In this document: piece by piece, positions 25,728-33,829 of the stretch
How positions within the stretch are numbered: position 1 is the stretch's first letter
Layout: each line of letters starts with the position of its first letter
DNA from: Deltaproteobacteria bacterium
GTDB taxonomy: Bacteria > Myxococcota_A > JAADFL01
Reading direction: 5' to 3'
NCBI GenBank assembly: GCA_013152945.1
Contig: JAADFL010000201.1
Location: 1-42,479 of the forward strand
DNA length: 42,479 bases
Position numbers and translations under genes: made by a program
The notes under the pieces: model-generated
What the model was told of the DNA's origin: nothing
Database searches by the model: none
What the model saw: only the letters and a program-made list of their open reading frames with translations

Positions 25728-28058
25728 ATGAACCGTGTATTAAGACTCACCGCAGACTTGTTTGTAATCGTCCTGTTGCTGTCAGGGCGTGCATCGTCCG
25801 GAAAAGGCGAGGCGGGTTGGTCCGGCGATGTTGGGTATAATAACTTGTTAAGGGCTATAGAGAAGAGATGCAAGGCCCGTGGCGAGTCGGTTGACGTCGT
25901 TATCGCAAAGGACAAGGCGATAGTAAGGCGGAAAAAGGGAGGAACAGACCTCAAGCCCGTAACAGTGCATTTTGATCATACAAAAGGGCTTCCAATGGAT
26001 TTGGGGGAATTGAACTATGTTATCGATCACTGGCGATCGGTTAGATTCGAACAGTCGATGAACCAGGTAAGGTTTTTCGACAACCGGGACGAGAGGATCG
26101 TGTACGGTTACGGCGATTGCCCTTGGACCATGGATGATTCGAGCAGGAGAAGGTGCAAGGAGAATCGACGTAAAGAATTGAACCAGGCGTTGGCAAAGAT
26201 CCGAAACAGGTTGAAACACTGGACGCGGGCTATAGAAAAGGGGACCTTCTTGAAAGATCTTTCAGGGGACGAAAAAAACATCGGCGAACAGGTCATAACC
26301 TGGTGCAACCGACGGGGTGGGTGTAACGGTCCGGGTAAGGCACTGAAATTTTTTTCCGGTTCCGAGAGGAACATGGCCGCCATTTCAGGCGCAAAGGAGA
26401 GAACGCTCGACGGTTTTCTCTGGGTACGGCCGTATCTTAAGAGAATGAAGGAGATATTCAGATTTCACGGTGTGCCCGTGGACATGGTGTTCCTATCTTC
26501 TACAGAGGCAAATTTCAGGCCGTTTCTGCGTTCCCATTCAGGAGCTGTCGGTCCCTGGCAGTTTCTCGCTGGATCGGCACGGGAAAGGGGCCTTGTAGTA
26601 AACAGCAGAGTCGATGAACGCAGGGATATTCTGAAGGCGACACAGGCTGCGGCAAGGTACCTGGCGGAGCAGCACATGAGATTGGGTGGATGGGGCCTTG
26701 CCGCCATCTCTTTCAATCAGGGCCCGGCAGGAACCCTTGAAGCAGTAATAAACGGGGGAACCAACAGGGTGGCCGAACTTATTGCCCTGGCCAGGGCCGG
26801 TGGCGGCAGACTCGGGGGCAAGCGGTTCAGAGTCGGTTCGCACTATTGGCCTGTTATGGTAGCCGAAATACAGGGCTTCAGAAAGCTGATTGCACGGCTC
26901 GGCGAAAAGGGTGAAAAGGTACGCAATATCGAATTGGTGCACCTTCCGATATTCGGTGACATCAGGCTTTCCAAGCTGGCGAAATTTGCCGGGATGGAAA
27001 CTTCAAAGTTGTTTTCGTACAACTTGGCCTTGGGACCAATCGAGGAAAGGAGACGCCAGGTTTTCAGCGGACTTTTCAGGGGCAGGGACTTGCGCGGGGT
27101 ATTGACTTCCCTATCTGCATCCAGGGTGATGGTGCCGGGCGGGTACTTCCTGAACCTTCCAGCGGAACACCTCGAGCATTTCCTCGATGGGTACAGGCAT
27201 GAATATTGTTTTCGAAAAAATGGCGGGAAAACAATTAAGGATATCAACAGGACTCTACGAAAAATTTGTGAGCAACGGAACTGGATAAGTATTTTCGACC
27301 TGGCTGACAGGTCGCAGGCGGCTGAATTGGACGGTAACGGGCTGGAAGCCGTTAGGCTGCTCTCCAGGTTGGCGAGGGAACAAGGGGGTAGCGGGATTGG
27401 GAAAATCGCGGCCTCAAGGTTCCGTAGATTGGCATCGAGACTGTCCAGGGCATTTAGGTTCGGGTTGGACGGAAAGCCGAGGGAGCCTCTTGAGGCGGCC
27501 TCTTTTCTGGCCGACCTACTACTGAAGGTCAATGAACGGGACTTAAGAATCTTGGACCCTGACGGTAAACTGTTGCTGGAGTTGGCAAGGGCGCTTAGGG
27601 ACTCGTCGGATCCATGGCGTGCGCGAGCTGTGTTGCAAGACCTCTTGGACAATGGCAAGCAAAGATGGGCTGCGCGGGCCTTGCTCAGGGATTTGAATCC
27701 GCAAGTATTGCCCTTGAGGACAAAGGCCTTGTTCGACATGAATGATGTAAGTTTCACGGAATTGGTTCAGGCCCTGAATCCCGACCCCGGACGTTTTCAA
27801 GTCGATGTGTACTCTATTAAGGATCTTATGGTATGCGTGGAGACCGGATCCAAGGTCTTCTTCGAACAAGAAACCCGGAAAAGCGCCACCTGGACGGCCG
27901 AGCCATGGTGTGGCACCTTGCAGGACCTCGAAAAAAAGCTGGTCGAGTCCACGGGAAAGAATGGTAGGGTTTCATTACTGAAAAGCCGGGATCTCATATA
28001 TCATGTCCCCAAGGGGGCCGATGTTGGCCTGATTTATGCCAAGAGCCCCGAGGGTTGA
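25728..28058 (+). CDS. MltD-like lytic transglycosylase
   Basis: A 776-residue periplasmic protein. The N-terminus has a hydrophobic signal (LTADLFVIVLLLSGRASSG). After a unique N-terminal domain of about 200 residues, the SLT domain spans about 240-345: FHGVPVDMVFLSSTEANFRP places catalytic Glu260; GAVGPWQFLAGSARERGL and AAISFNQGPAGT complete the family. It cuts glycan strands of peptidoglycan to 1,6-anhydro ends. The 430-residue C-terminal part is not recognised; it has a LysM-like position (about 400-490) but no clear LysM. The ATG lacks a good ribosome site. A -10-like TATAAA (25678) lies upstream. Longer than typical MltD. The GT39 gene follows after 18 bases. Confidence 0.8.
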   Translation: MNRVLRLTADLFVIVLLLSGRASSGKGEAGWSGDVGYNNLLRAIEKRCKARGESVDVVIAKDKAIVRRKKGGTDLKPVTVHFDHTKGLPMDLGELNYVIDHWRSVRFEQSMNQVRFFDNRDERIVYGYGDCPWTMDDSSRRRCKENRRKELNQALAKIRNRLKHWTRAIEKGTFLKDLSGDEKNIGEQVITWCNRRGGCNGPGKALKFFSGSERNMAAISGAKERTLDGFLWVRPYLKRMKEIFRFHGVPVDMVFLSSTEANFRPFLRSHSGAVGPWQFLAGSARERGLVVNSRVDERRDILKATQAAARYLAEQHMRLGGWGLAAISFNQGPAGTLEAVINGGTNRVAELIALARAGGGRLGGKRFRVGSHYWPVMVAEIQGFRKLIARLGEKGEKVRNIELVHLPIFGDIRLSKLAKFAGMETSKLFSYNLALGPIEERRRQVFSGLFRGRDLRGVLTSLSASRVMVPGGYFLNLPAEHLEHFLDGYRHEYCFRKNGGKTIKDINRTLRKICEQRNWISIFDLADRSQAAELDGNGLEAVRLLSRLAREQGGSGIGKIAASRFRRLASRLSRAFRFGLDGKPREPLEAASFLADLLLKVNERDLRILDPDGKLLLELARALRDSSDPWRARAVLQDLLDNGKQRWAARALLRDLNPQVLPLRTKALFDMNDVSFTELVQALNPDPGRFQVDVYSIKDLMVCVETGSKVFFEQETRKSATWTAEPWCGTLQDLEKKLVESTGKNGRVSLLKSRDLIYHVPKGADVGLIYAKSPEG

Positions 28059-28076
28059 TCTTGATGGAGGCTCCAG

Positions 28077-29612
28077 ATGAGCGATGACCGCAAGTTCTGG
28101 AGCAAATACGATTATCTGCTCTTTTTTTGGCTGCTGCTCTTTTTTGTTACCCTGGCGAGGTTGCTTTTCATAGGCAGTCTCGGTCTGGGTGACAGCGAGG
28201 CATATTACTGGGTGTGGTCGAAGCACCCGGCACTTTCATATTATGACCATCCTCCAGTCGTGGCGTACATGATACGTTTGTTTACCGCCATCGGGCGGGA
28301 TTCGTCCTTTTTCGTAAGATTGGGGCCGGTGTTGCTTTTCCCTTTTACTGTTTTGATGACAGCCTTGATATACCGCGAGATCGGCCCTGAAAAAGATTAT
28401 CCGCGAAGTCTTTTTTATATTGCACTATTGTTGGTGCTTACACCGGCCATGGCGGTCGGCGGCGTTTCAGCATCGCCTGATACGCCGTTGGCGTTTTTCC
28501 TTTCCGGTTTCCTGTTGTTTCTGTTCAAGGCCGTAATGAAATTCAAAGGGCCTTATCTCCTTGTGGCAGGTGTCTTTCTCGGTCTGGCAGCGGCCTCAAA
28601 GTATTTTGCAGTGTTGTATTACCCGATCCTCCTCGCCTTTTTTTTGAGGAAAGACATGCGAAAGTGGTGGAAAGGCCCGTGGCTCTACCTGGCAGGCTTG
28701 GCCGCCCTCATCGGCATGTTGCCGGCATTGCTTTGGAATGCGGGAAACCACTGGGCATCTTTTGCTTTCCACCTCAAGGAACGCCACCACGGCGCCGGAC
28801 TTTCTTTGGAAAACTTTGGCAGGCTGGCCGGCGGACAACTGCTTTACATGTCCCCACTGATCCTGGCCGGGTTGTTCTGGGCTTTGAAGAAGGCATTCGA
28901 CAGGCATAAAAGGGGTGATGTGCGCGCGTCATTGGTGGTTTATACGACTTTGCCGTACATCGGTTTTTTTTATCTCGTGACTTTGATTACCCCTGAGGCC
29001 GAGCCACACTGGCCGCTCATGGGTTTTCTCCCATTGTATCCCATGCTGTTGGCGGCCTGGCAAGAGTCGGGGCCCGGCAGGCGAAAGAGAAGGCTTGCGG
29101 CATGGACTCTTGGAAGCAGTCTGGCAATGGTACTCCTTATACATGTTTACGTATTGACTCCCTGGATCAGCAAGGCTATGCCGAAACGAATATATGAAGC
29201 AAATGCCAAGTTCGACATCGCGAATGAATTGCGTGGGTGGCCCGAGTTGGGGAAGGCCGTGAAGCAGGAGTTGAAAAAACGGGGAGGAACTTTCGCCTTC
29301 AGCTACCACTATACAGTGTGCAGCCAGTTGACCTTTGCCCTGTACCCGGACTACAAGGTATATTGTCCTAACACGAGGAACGATGAGTTCGACTTTCTGG
29401 GCCTGTCATCTCCTCCTATCGGCGGATCAGGAATTTTTGTAGGTGATTGGCGTTACCATGTAAATCCTGCTAAGATCTATTCGTGTGGATACATGGATAA
29501 GAAACCACGATTCGTGGTGGTGTACGCCCACGGATTGAAGGCAAGGGAGTTCATGCTGTTCTGGTGCAAAGATTATAATGGGTTGAAACCCGATGCGCCG
29601 GCAGGGCTTTAG
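28077..29612 (+). CDS. GT39-family polyprenyl-phosphate-sugar transferase
   Basis: A 511-residue polytopic membrane enzyme of the PMT/ArnT superfamily. The first periplasmic loop has GLGDSEAYYWVWSKHPALSYYDHPP, with the acidic residues that act in catalysis in this family. About ten hydrophobic segments follow to residue 370, then a soluble C-terminal domain of about 140 residues. It transfers a sugar from a polyprenyl-phosphate donor to a protein, lipid A or another acceptor. GGAGG seven bases before the ATG. The neighbouring mannosyltransferase of the DPM1 class could make its donor, so the pair probably forms one pathway. The acceptor is unknown. Confidence 0.85.
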   Translation: MSDDRKFWSKYDYLLFFWLLLFFVTLARLLFIGSLGLGDSEAYYWVWSKHPALSYYDHPPVVAYMIRLFTAIGRDSSFFVRLGPVLLFPFTVLMTALIYREIGPEKDYPRSLFYIALLLVLTPAMAVGGVSASPDTPLAFFLSGFLLFLFKAVMKFKGPYLLVAGVFLGLAAASKYFAVLYYPILLAFFLRKDMRKWWKGPWLYLAGLAALIGMLPALLWNAGNHWASFAFHLKERHHGAGLSLENFGRLAGGQLLYMSPLILAGLFWALKKAFDRHKRGDVRASLVVYTTLPYIGFFYLVTLITPEAEPHWPLMGFLPLYPMLLAAWQESGPGRRKRRLAAWTLGSSLAMVLLIHVYVLTPWISKAMPKRIYEANAKFDIANELRGWPELGKAVKQELKKRGGTFAFSYHYTVCSQLTFALYPDYKVYCPNTRNDEFDFLGLSSPPIGGSGIFVGDWRYHVNPAKIYSCGYMDKKPRFVVVYAHGLKAREFMLFWCKDYNGLKPDAPAGL

Positions 29613-29693
29613 ATGGCGCTTGGAAAGGGCCCAAGAAAAGAGAGAAGTCAAGAGAGAAGTCAAGAGAGAAGTCAAGAGAGAAGTCAAGAATGA
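29613..29693 (+). CDS. Tiny ORF made of ERSQ repeats
   Basis: A 26-codon frame starts at an ATG directly after the GT39 stop and encodes MALGKGPRK, then four ERSQ repeats and E. It ends in TGA, overlapping the ATG of the mannosyltransferase as ATGA. AGGG lies seven bases before its start. It may be a coupled leader peptide, or simply a coincidental frame through the repeat. No known relative. Confidence 0.4.
   Translation: MALGKGPRKERSQERSQERSQERSQE
29640..29687 (+). repeat. Four perfect 12-bp repeats, GAGAGAAGTCAA
   Basis: Copies lie at 29640-29651, 29652-29663, 29664-29675 and 29676-29687 without mismatch. The purine-rich strand abuts the mannosyltransferase start (ATG 29690) and supplies its only ribosome-site-like GAGA. 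A copy-number change of any kind keeps frame. Confidence 0.95.
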
Positions 29694-30457
29694 AAGAAAG
29701 AACGAAAGAAAGAAATATTACGAGGCTGGAGGGTGAGGGTGTACTGATAGTTATGCCTACGTACAACGAAGTGGTAAACATCGCGCCATTGCTGGAAGAC
29801 ATCCACAAGATTTTGCCGAAGGTTCATGTTTTGGTCGTGGATGACGCCTCACCCGACGGCACAGGCGAGGTCGTGGACAAGCTGGCGAGCAAGGACAGCA
29901 GAATATTCACTCTACACAGGTCGGACAAGCTTGGATTGGGAACTGCATACATCCAGGGTTTCAAGTGGGCGCTTGAAAGGGAATACAACTATATTTGTGA
30001 AATGGATGCGGATTTTTCCCACCAGCCGAAGTACCTGACTGCCTTGCTGGAGGCTGTGGGTGAAGCCGACCTGGTGCTTGGATCCCGGTACGTCAAGCAG
30101 GGCGGGGTGGAGAATTGGACCCCGTTTAGAAAACTGTTAAGCAAGGGAGGCTCCATATATGCCAGAACCATACTTGGCGTTTCCATAATGGATCTTACCG
30201 GTGGGTTCAAAGTATTCAGGCGCCGCGTACTGGAGGAGGTTGATCTCAACTCGGTGAGGAGTAACGGCTATGCATTTCAGATTGAGATGACATACCGTTC
30301 TATTGTTCAGGGTTTCAGGGTCAAGGAAGTGCCCATAAGATTCGTGGACAGGCTGGGAGGTTCCTCCAAGATGTCGTGGAAAGTTTTTTTGGAAGGCGTT
30401 GCAATGGTTTGGTGGTTGAAATTATCAGTGCGCCCGGATACGGCATCACGGGAATAA
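29690..30457 (+). CDS. Polyprenyl-phosphate mannosyltransferase (DPM1-like, GT2)
   Basis: A 255-residue soluble GT-A enzyme. Seen: VLIVMPTYNEVVNIAPLLE, VLVVDDASPDGTGEVVDKL, the metal-binding DADFSHQPKYLTALLE, GSRYVKQGGVENW, and DLTGGFKVFRR in the order of dolichol-phosphate mannose synthases. It transfers mannose or a similar sugar from a nucleotide sugar to polyprenyl phosphate. It has no C-terminal membrane domain, unlike GtrB types. The start overlaps the preceding small ORF, and its ribosome site is poor; no in-frame alternative keeps the first strand. It is co-oriented with the GT39 gene. Confidence 0.88.
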   Translation: MKERTKERNITRLEGEGVLIVMPTYNEVVNIAPLLEDIHKILPKVHVLVVDDASPDGTGEVVDKLASKDSRIFTLHRSDKLGLGTAYIQGFKWALEREYNYICEMDADFSHQPKYLTALLEAVGEADLVLGSRYVKQGGVENWTPFRKLLSKGGSIYARTILGVSIMDLTGGFKVFRRRVLEEVDLNSVRSNGYAFQIEMTYRSIVQGFRVKEVPIRFVDRLGGSSKMSWKVFLEGVAMVWWLKLSVRPDTASRE

Positions 30458-30632
30458 CAAGAGGAGATGAGCTGATGCATAACCGATGCAGGGCTTGTTT
30501 CAAGGGAATATTTTTGATTACAAAGTAGGATGTTCATCGCATAAGTGGGTGATTGTGCCGGAGAGTATTCGTCGTACGGAACCAAAATCGAGAAAAAACC
30601 ACAAGATCATTATGACGGATCATGGTTTTCCA
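30458..30632. other. Non-coding gap after the mannosyltransferase
   Basis: A gap without a convincing gene. It has one weak CTTG/CAAG stem near 30500, followed after a few bases by ATATTTTT, that might be a poor terminator, and otherwise nothing I can support. It separates the GT block from the khpA promoter. Confidence 0.4.
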
Positions 30633-30662
30633 TTGACATAGCCATGGAGTGCCACGTACACT
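30633..30662 (+). promoter_or_regulatory. Promoter upstream of khpA
   Basis: A perfect -35 TTGACA (30633-30638), an 18-base spacer and TACACT (30657-30662). Predicted start near 30669 leaves a leader of about 100 bases before khpA, long enough to hold the small ORF at 30722. Confidence 0.55.
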
Positions 30663-30721
30663 TTTAATAAGAGAGTAGAAAAAGGGAGTAGGACCGTGGT
30701 ACGGGCGGGCGGTGGATAGTC

Positions 30722-30766
30722 ATGAGGTTTCTCGGATCGGCGGTTCAGTTTGATGGGTGGGTGTAG
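30722..30766 (+). CDS. Possible 14-aa leader peptide ahead of khpA
   Basis: The ATG at 30722, with GGTGGA just upstream, encodes MRFLGSAVQFDGWV and stops two bases before the khpA ATG. It would couple translation of the two. It is very short and may be chance. Confidence 0.25.
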   Translation: MRFLGSAVQFDGWV

Positions 30767-30768
30767 TT

Positions 30769-31014
30769 ATGCAGGAACTGGTAGAAAAGATAGTATCCGC
30801 ATTGGTGGAAAGACCTGAGGATGTTATTGTAAGAAAGATTCAGGGTAAGGTGGGCGTCCTCATCGAGATAGAGGTACACCCCAGTGACAGGCGTTTCGTT
30901 ATCGGTAAACAGGGACGTAACATTGAGGCAATCAGGCATATCCTGTCATGTGTGGGTGTTGCAAAGAACATGAAGGTAAGAGTCCACCTGGTTGGAGATG
31001 AGCCGGGTAGCTGA
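30769..31014 (+). CDS. khpA: KH-domain RNA-binding protein KhpA
   Basis: An 81-residue small type-II KH protein. The core is VIGKQGRN (the GxxG RNA-binding loop) preceded by VLIEIEVHPSDRRF and followed by IEAIRHILSCVG. KhpA works with KhpB in many bacteria to bind RNA and influence cell elongation and division. The start at ATG 30769 (MQELVEKIVSALVERP) matches the family's start; the GTG at 30757 would add four residues. In most genomes it sits between rpsP and rimM; here it stands alone before hpt, which is a different context. A TTGACA promoter lies about 130 bases upstream. Confidence 0.9.
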   Translation: MQELVEKIVSALVERPEDVIVRKIQGKVGVLIEIEVHPSDRRFVIGKQGRNIEAIRHILSCVGVAKNMKVRVHLVGDEPGS

Positions 31015-31174
31015 CCAGGCCGTATGGTTTGTTTTTCTATTCCCTGTTATGCCTTTCCGGTTTCGAGGTGTCCGATGAAACATCTATGGATTTGCCGGTA
31101 GTTCGGCGAAAAACCGTTTTGATCCTTCATTAAAGCTATTGCCGATGTACTTTCCCAGCCTTCTCAACCTTGAG

Positions 31175-31204
31175 GTGACAAGGTCTTGGTCATTGTGCTA
31201 TAGG
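31175..31204 (+). promoter_or_regulatory. Promoter of the hpt operon
   Basis: GTGACA (31175-31180), an 18-base spacer and TATAGG (31199-31204) with TGC immediately ahead, as in the promoters at 304 and 16652. Predicted start near 31211, 17 bases before the ATG, with AAAGGAG between. Confidence 0.5.
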
Positions 31205-31227
31205 AGCGACATCAAAGGAGTGTCGGC

Positions 31228-31776
31228 ATGGTCCCGGAAATCAGTGTACTCATCCCGCAGGAAGAAATACAAAAGAGAGTCGAAGAACTTGGTTCCAAGA
31301 TAACCCGGGATTATTCGGGCAAGAGCCTGACTCTACTGGCGGTGTTGAAGGGCGCTTTCGTTTTCATGTCGGACCTGGCAAGGTGTATAGACTTGCCGCT
31401 TACCATGGATTTCCTGGGCCTTAGCAGCTATGGGGACAAGACCGAAACATCGGGCGTTGTTCGCATTACGAGTGATCTAACACAACCGGTAAAAGACAGG
31501 GACCTGTTAATCGTGGAGGACATAGTGGATTCAGGCCTGACCATGAATTTCCTGTACGAAAACATCAAGACCCGGTTGCCCAGGAGTATCAAAGTTTGTT
31601 CCTTCCTGGACAAACCTGGAAGGCGTCGGGTTTCTATTGATGTGGACTATGTGGGATTTAGGATAGAAGATCGTTTCGTTGTCGGTTATGGTATGGATTA
31701 CAAGGGCTTGTACAGGAATCTTCCATACCTGGGAGCCTTGGATATTGATAGCTTGAGCGGCGAGGTGGAAAAATGA
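31228..31776 (+). CDS. hpt: Hypoxanthine phosphoribosyltransferase
   Basis: A 182-residue purine salvage enzyme that joins hypoxanthine or guanine to PRPP. The PRPP loop is LLIVEDIVDSGLTMNF; VLKGAFVFMSDLARCI and FLGLSSYGDKTETSGVV are the usual flanking segments, and VGYGMDYKGLYRNLPYLGAL ends the fold. AAAGGAG with seven bases to the ATG. Its stop overlaps the next gene's start (ATGA). In many bacteria hpt sits next to tilS and ftsH; here the same set is kept, but with a cytochrome module inserted between. Confidence 0.93.
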   Translation: MVPEISVLIPQEEIQKRVEELGSKITRDYSGKSLTLLAVLKGAFVFMSDLARCIDLPLTMDFLGLSSYGDKTETSGVVRITSDLTQPVKDRDLLIVEDIVDSGLTMNFLYENIKTRLPRSIKVCSFLDKPGRRRVSIDVDYVGFRIEDRFVVGYGMDYKGLYRNLPYLGALDIDSLSGEVEK

Positions 31777-32165
31777 AGGTAAACTTTCTGATGATGGCGA
31801 TGATGGGTGTCGCGGTTTTTGCGGTTTCTTGCGGAAATGAACCGGCATCACCCAGGATTGGTGTAAAAACCAAGCTCTGTGTGCCGGAACAGCAATGTGA
31901 TTCTGCAGACTCATATTTCCTGACCTTTTATTCCTCTCTGGCAGGTGATTACAAGGTAAGCGTACACGATTCGGCCGGAAAACGATGGGCCACCGTGTCC
32001 TCCGGTTCTGTTGCATCGGGCGAGGAAAAGGACGTTACCGTTCACTCGGATGATATTCCAGGTGACGGTTCTATTATAAGGATAACAGTGGTGACCGGTA
32101 ATGGCGGCATCGGAAGGGTCGATTGTCCGGTAGGGCCTGATTGGGAGACGAAACCATGCAGGTAG
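31773..32165 (+). CDS. Small putative lipoprotein
   Basis: A 130-residue protein with a signal peptide rich in Met/Val/Ala and a lipobox AVSC (Cys21), followed by GNEP. The mature part holds four further Cys (EQQCDSADS, and two near the end in RVDCPVGPDWETKPC) and a β-rich middle such as KVSVHDSAGKRWATVSSG. No family recognised. It overlaps hpt by four bases (ATGA) and the next cytochrome gene by ten, so it should be translated with both. Its position suggests a periplasmic accessory to the cytochrome, as inference only. Confidence 0.6.
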   Translation: MKVNFLMMAMMGVAVFAVSCGNEPASPRIGVKTKLCVPEQQCDSADSYFLTFYSSLAGDYKVSVHDSAGKRWATVSSGSVASGEEKDVTVHSDDIPGDGSIIRITVVTGNGGIGRVDCPVGPDWETKPCR

Positions 32166-32689
32166 GCAGCCGCTCATTTTACTTGAACATTGTTATAATC
32201 GTGCCTGTGCTCGTTCTTGGGGTCATGTTGGCCGAAGTTGCGTCAGGCTCCGCAATCAGAGGGGGCGAATCCAGGCTCATTGGGGCGGAGAGGTGCGGTT
32301 CTTGTCACAGGGATCAATACGAGGCATGGAAACATTCCCATCATTTCAGGGCGTATTCGGCCCTGGATGAACACGAAAGACACGATCCCAGATGTTATGG
32401 ATGCCATACGTTGAGCCTGGAAGATGGATACCGGAATGTACAATGCGAAACATGCCATGGTCCGGGAAGGTACTATGCAAAAACTATGGTAATGAGGGAC
32501 AAGGAGCTTCGGAAGGTTGTAGGACTTGTAATACCTGACAAGAAAATTTGCAACAGATGTCATACCGAGGACGCGCCCAATATCATACCATTCGATCCAA
32601 GGGAAAAGATGGAAATCATCAAGCATTGGAACATAGAGGCCAAGGAAGGTGAAGGTCGGGATGCTGTTTCGGAAGGCCATAAGAAATAG
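32156..32689 (+). CDS. Tetraheme cytochrome c (c554-like)
   Basis: A protein of about 177 residues with an uncleaved or cleaved N-terminal hydrophobic segment (LNIVIIVPVLVLGVMLAEVA) and four CxxCH haem sites: CGSCH, CYGCH, CETCH and CNRCH. The stretch ERCGSCHRDQYEAWKHSHHFRAYSAL resembles cytochrome c554 family domains. It carries electrons in the periplasm. ATG 32156 follows GGAG by eight bases; an in-frame TTG at 32141 would add five residues. It is directly upstream of resB/ccsA, the system that attaches its haem. Its redox partner is unknown. Confidence 0.88.
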   Translation: MQVGSRSFYLNIVIIVPVLVLGVMLAEVASGSAIRGGESRLIGAERCGSCHRDQYEAWKHSHHFRAYSALDEHERHDPRCYGCHTLSLEDGYRNVQCETCHGPGRYYAKTMVMRDKELRKVVGLVIPDKKICNRCHTEDAPNIIPFDPREKMEIIKHWNIEAKEGEGRDAVSEGHKK

Positions 32690-32710
32690 GAATATGGAGA
32701 TCCCGCAGGC

Positions 32711-33829
32711 GTGACCGTACAATCGCAGCAAGGCTTTTCAAAAGGCATCTGGGATTTTTTTCGTTCAGTAAGGACGACAGTCTTCCTCTTGCCTTCCATT
32801 GTCTTGATGGCTGTCGTGGGAACCCTGGTTCCACAGGGAGCGCCGTACGAAGTCTACAAATCGGTGTATGGAGCCTGGCTGGCGAAATTTTTTCTGGGAA
32901 TAGGCCTGGACGATACCTTCCATTCCGGTTTGTTCATGATTTTGTTGACATGCTTGGCCTTGAACATAACGGCTTGTACCTGGAACCGTTTGCCATTGAT
33001 ATTGGATCGCTTTGCCAGGCCCGTGCCCGCCGGCCGAAAGGAATCGTTGGTCGAGAGCGTTTCTTTTGGGGTCGGCCGAGACGGGAAGCCGGGTGCATTG
33101 GACCTGGATGATTTCATTCCAAGGGGCTGGAAGCCCTTGGCAGATGAAAAGGAAATAGGGAACCCGGATCGAATTATTTTATTGAAGGGAAGGGCGGGCT
33201 TGTTGGCCTTTCCCGTAATACATTTCTCTCTGCTGATAATTTTGTTTGGAGGATTGGTAAGCAGCTTGTTTGCCGTGGAGGGTGATTTGCAGTTGGCAGA
33301 GGGTGAGTCCCACAGCTCATTCTTCGCCAGGACCGGTACCGGCCGCTTGGCCCGAAGGCGGTTGGGTTTTACATTGCGTTGCGACAGTGTAAAGGCCGAA
33401 AGGGACAAAGCAAATGAGCACATAGTGCAATATGTCACTCATCTTTCCATACTGGAGAACGGCCGGTTGGTTAAAAAGGCGGTTTTGTCGGTCAATACCC
33501 CGTTGGATTTCGGACAATGGAGATTCTACCAGTCGGAGTACAACGAGTTTCCCGGTTCATCCGGCCGTACCACCAGGGTCACGGGATTACGGGTGGCCAG
33601 GGATCCCGGCGCGGACATAGTCTGGACAGGGTGTGGATTGTTGATTGCAGGTCTGTTGTTGGTGTTTATCAGGAGGAAGGCTCTCGAATTGACCTTGGAA
33701 AAAGGTGTGATCACGGCCAGGGTATGGGGAAAGGCACCTGAATGGAACCTGGAAAAAGAAATGAAGAGCGTCACGATGAGCCTCGAAAGAAGCCTGGGAA
33801 GGAAAAAGACTGGAAATCCGGATGGCTGA
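32711..33829 (+). CDS. resB: Cytochrome c biogenesis protein ResB
   Basis: A 372-residue membrane protein of system II cytochrome c maturation. Hydrophobic segments: [58 protein letters not shown] and a last span [17 protein letters not shown] long periplasmic domain lies between spans three and four, as in ResB/Ccs1. It channels haem together with CcsA. The GTG start has GGAG about ten bases upstream. It overlaps ccsA by eight bases. ResB proteins can be longer; this one is compact. Confidence 0.9.
   Translation: MTVQSQQGFSKGIWDFFRSVRTTVFLLPSIVLMAVVGTLVPQGAPYEVYKSVYGAWLAKFFLGIGLDDTFHSGLFMILLTCLALNITACTWNRLPLILDRFARPVPAGRKESLVESVSFGVGRDGKPGALDLDDFIPRGWKPLADEKEIGNPDRIILLKGRAGLLAFPVIHFSLLIILFGGLVSSLFAVEGDLQLAEGESHSSFFARTGTGRLARRRLGFTLRCDSVKAERDKANEHIVQYVTHLSILENGRLVKKAVLSVNTPLDFGQWRFYQSEYNEFPGSSGRTTRVTGLRVARDPGADIVWTGCGLLIAGLLLVFIRRKALELTLEKGVITARVWGKAPEWNLEKEMKSVTMSLERSLGRKKTGNPDG

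Noticed and set aside
26843-27757. A 304-codon minus-strand frame
   Set aside because: Fully antisense to the lytic transglycosylase and of low-complexity Ser/Leu composition.
3099-29687. CRISPR array
   Set aside because: The direct repeats are contiguous 12-bp units without spacers, and no cas gene is present.
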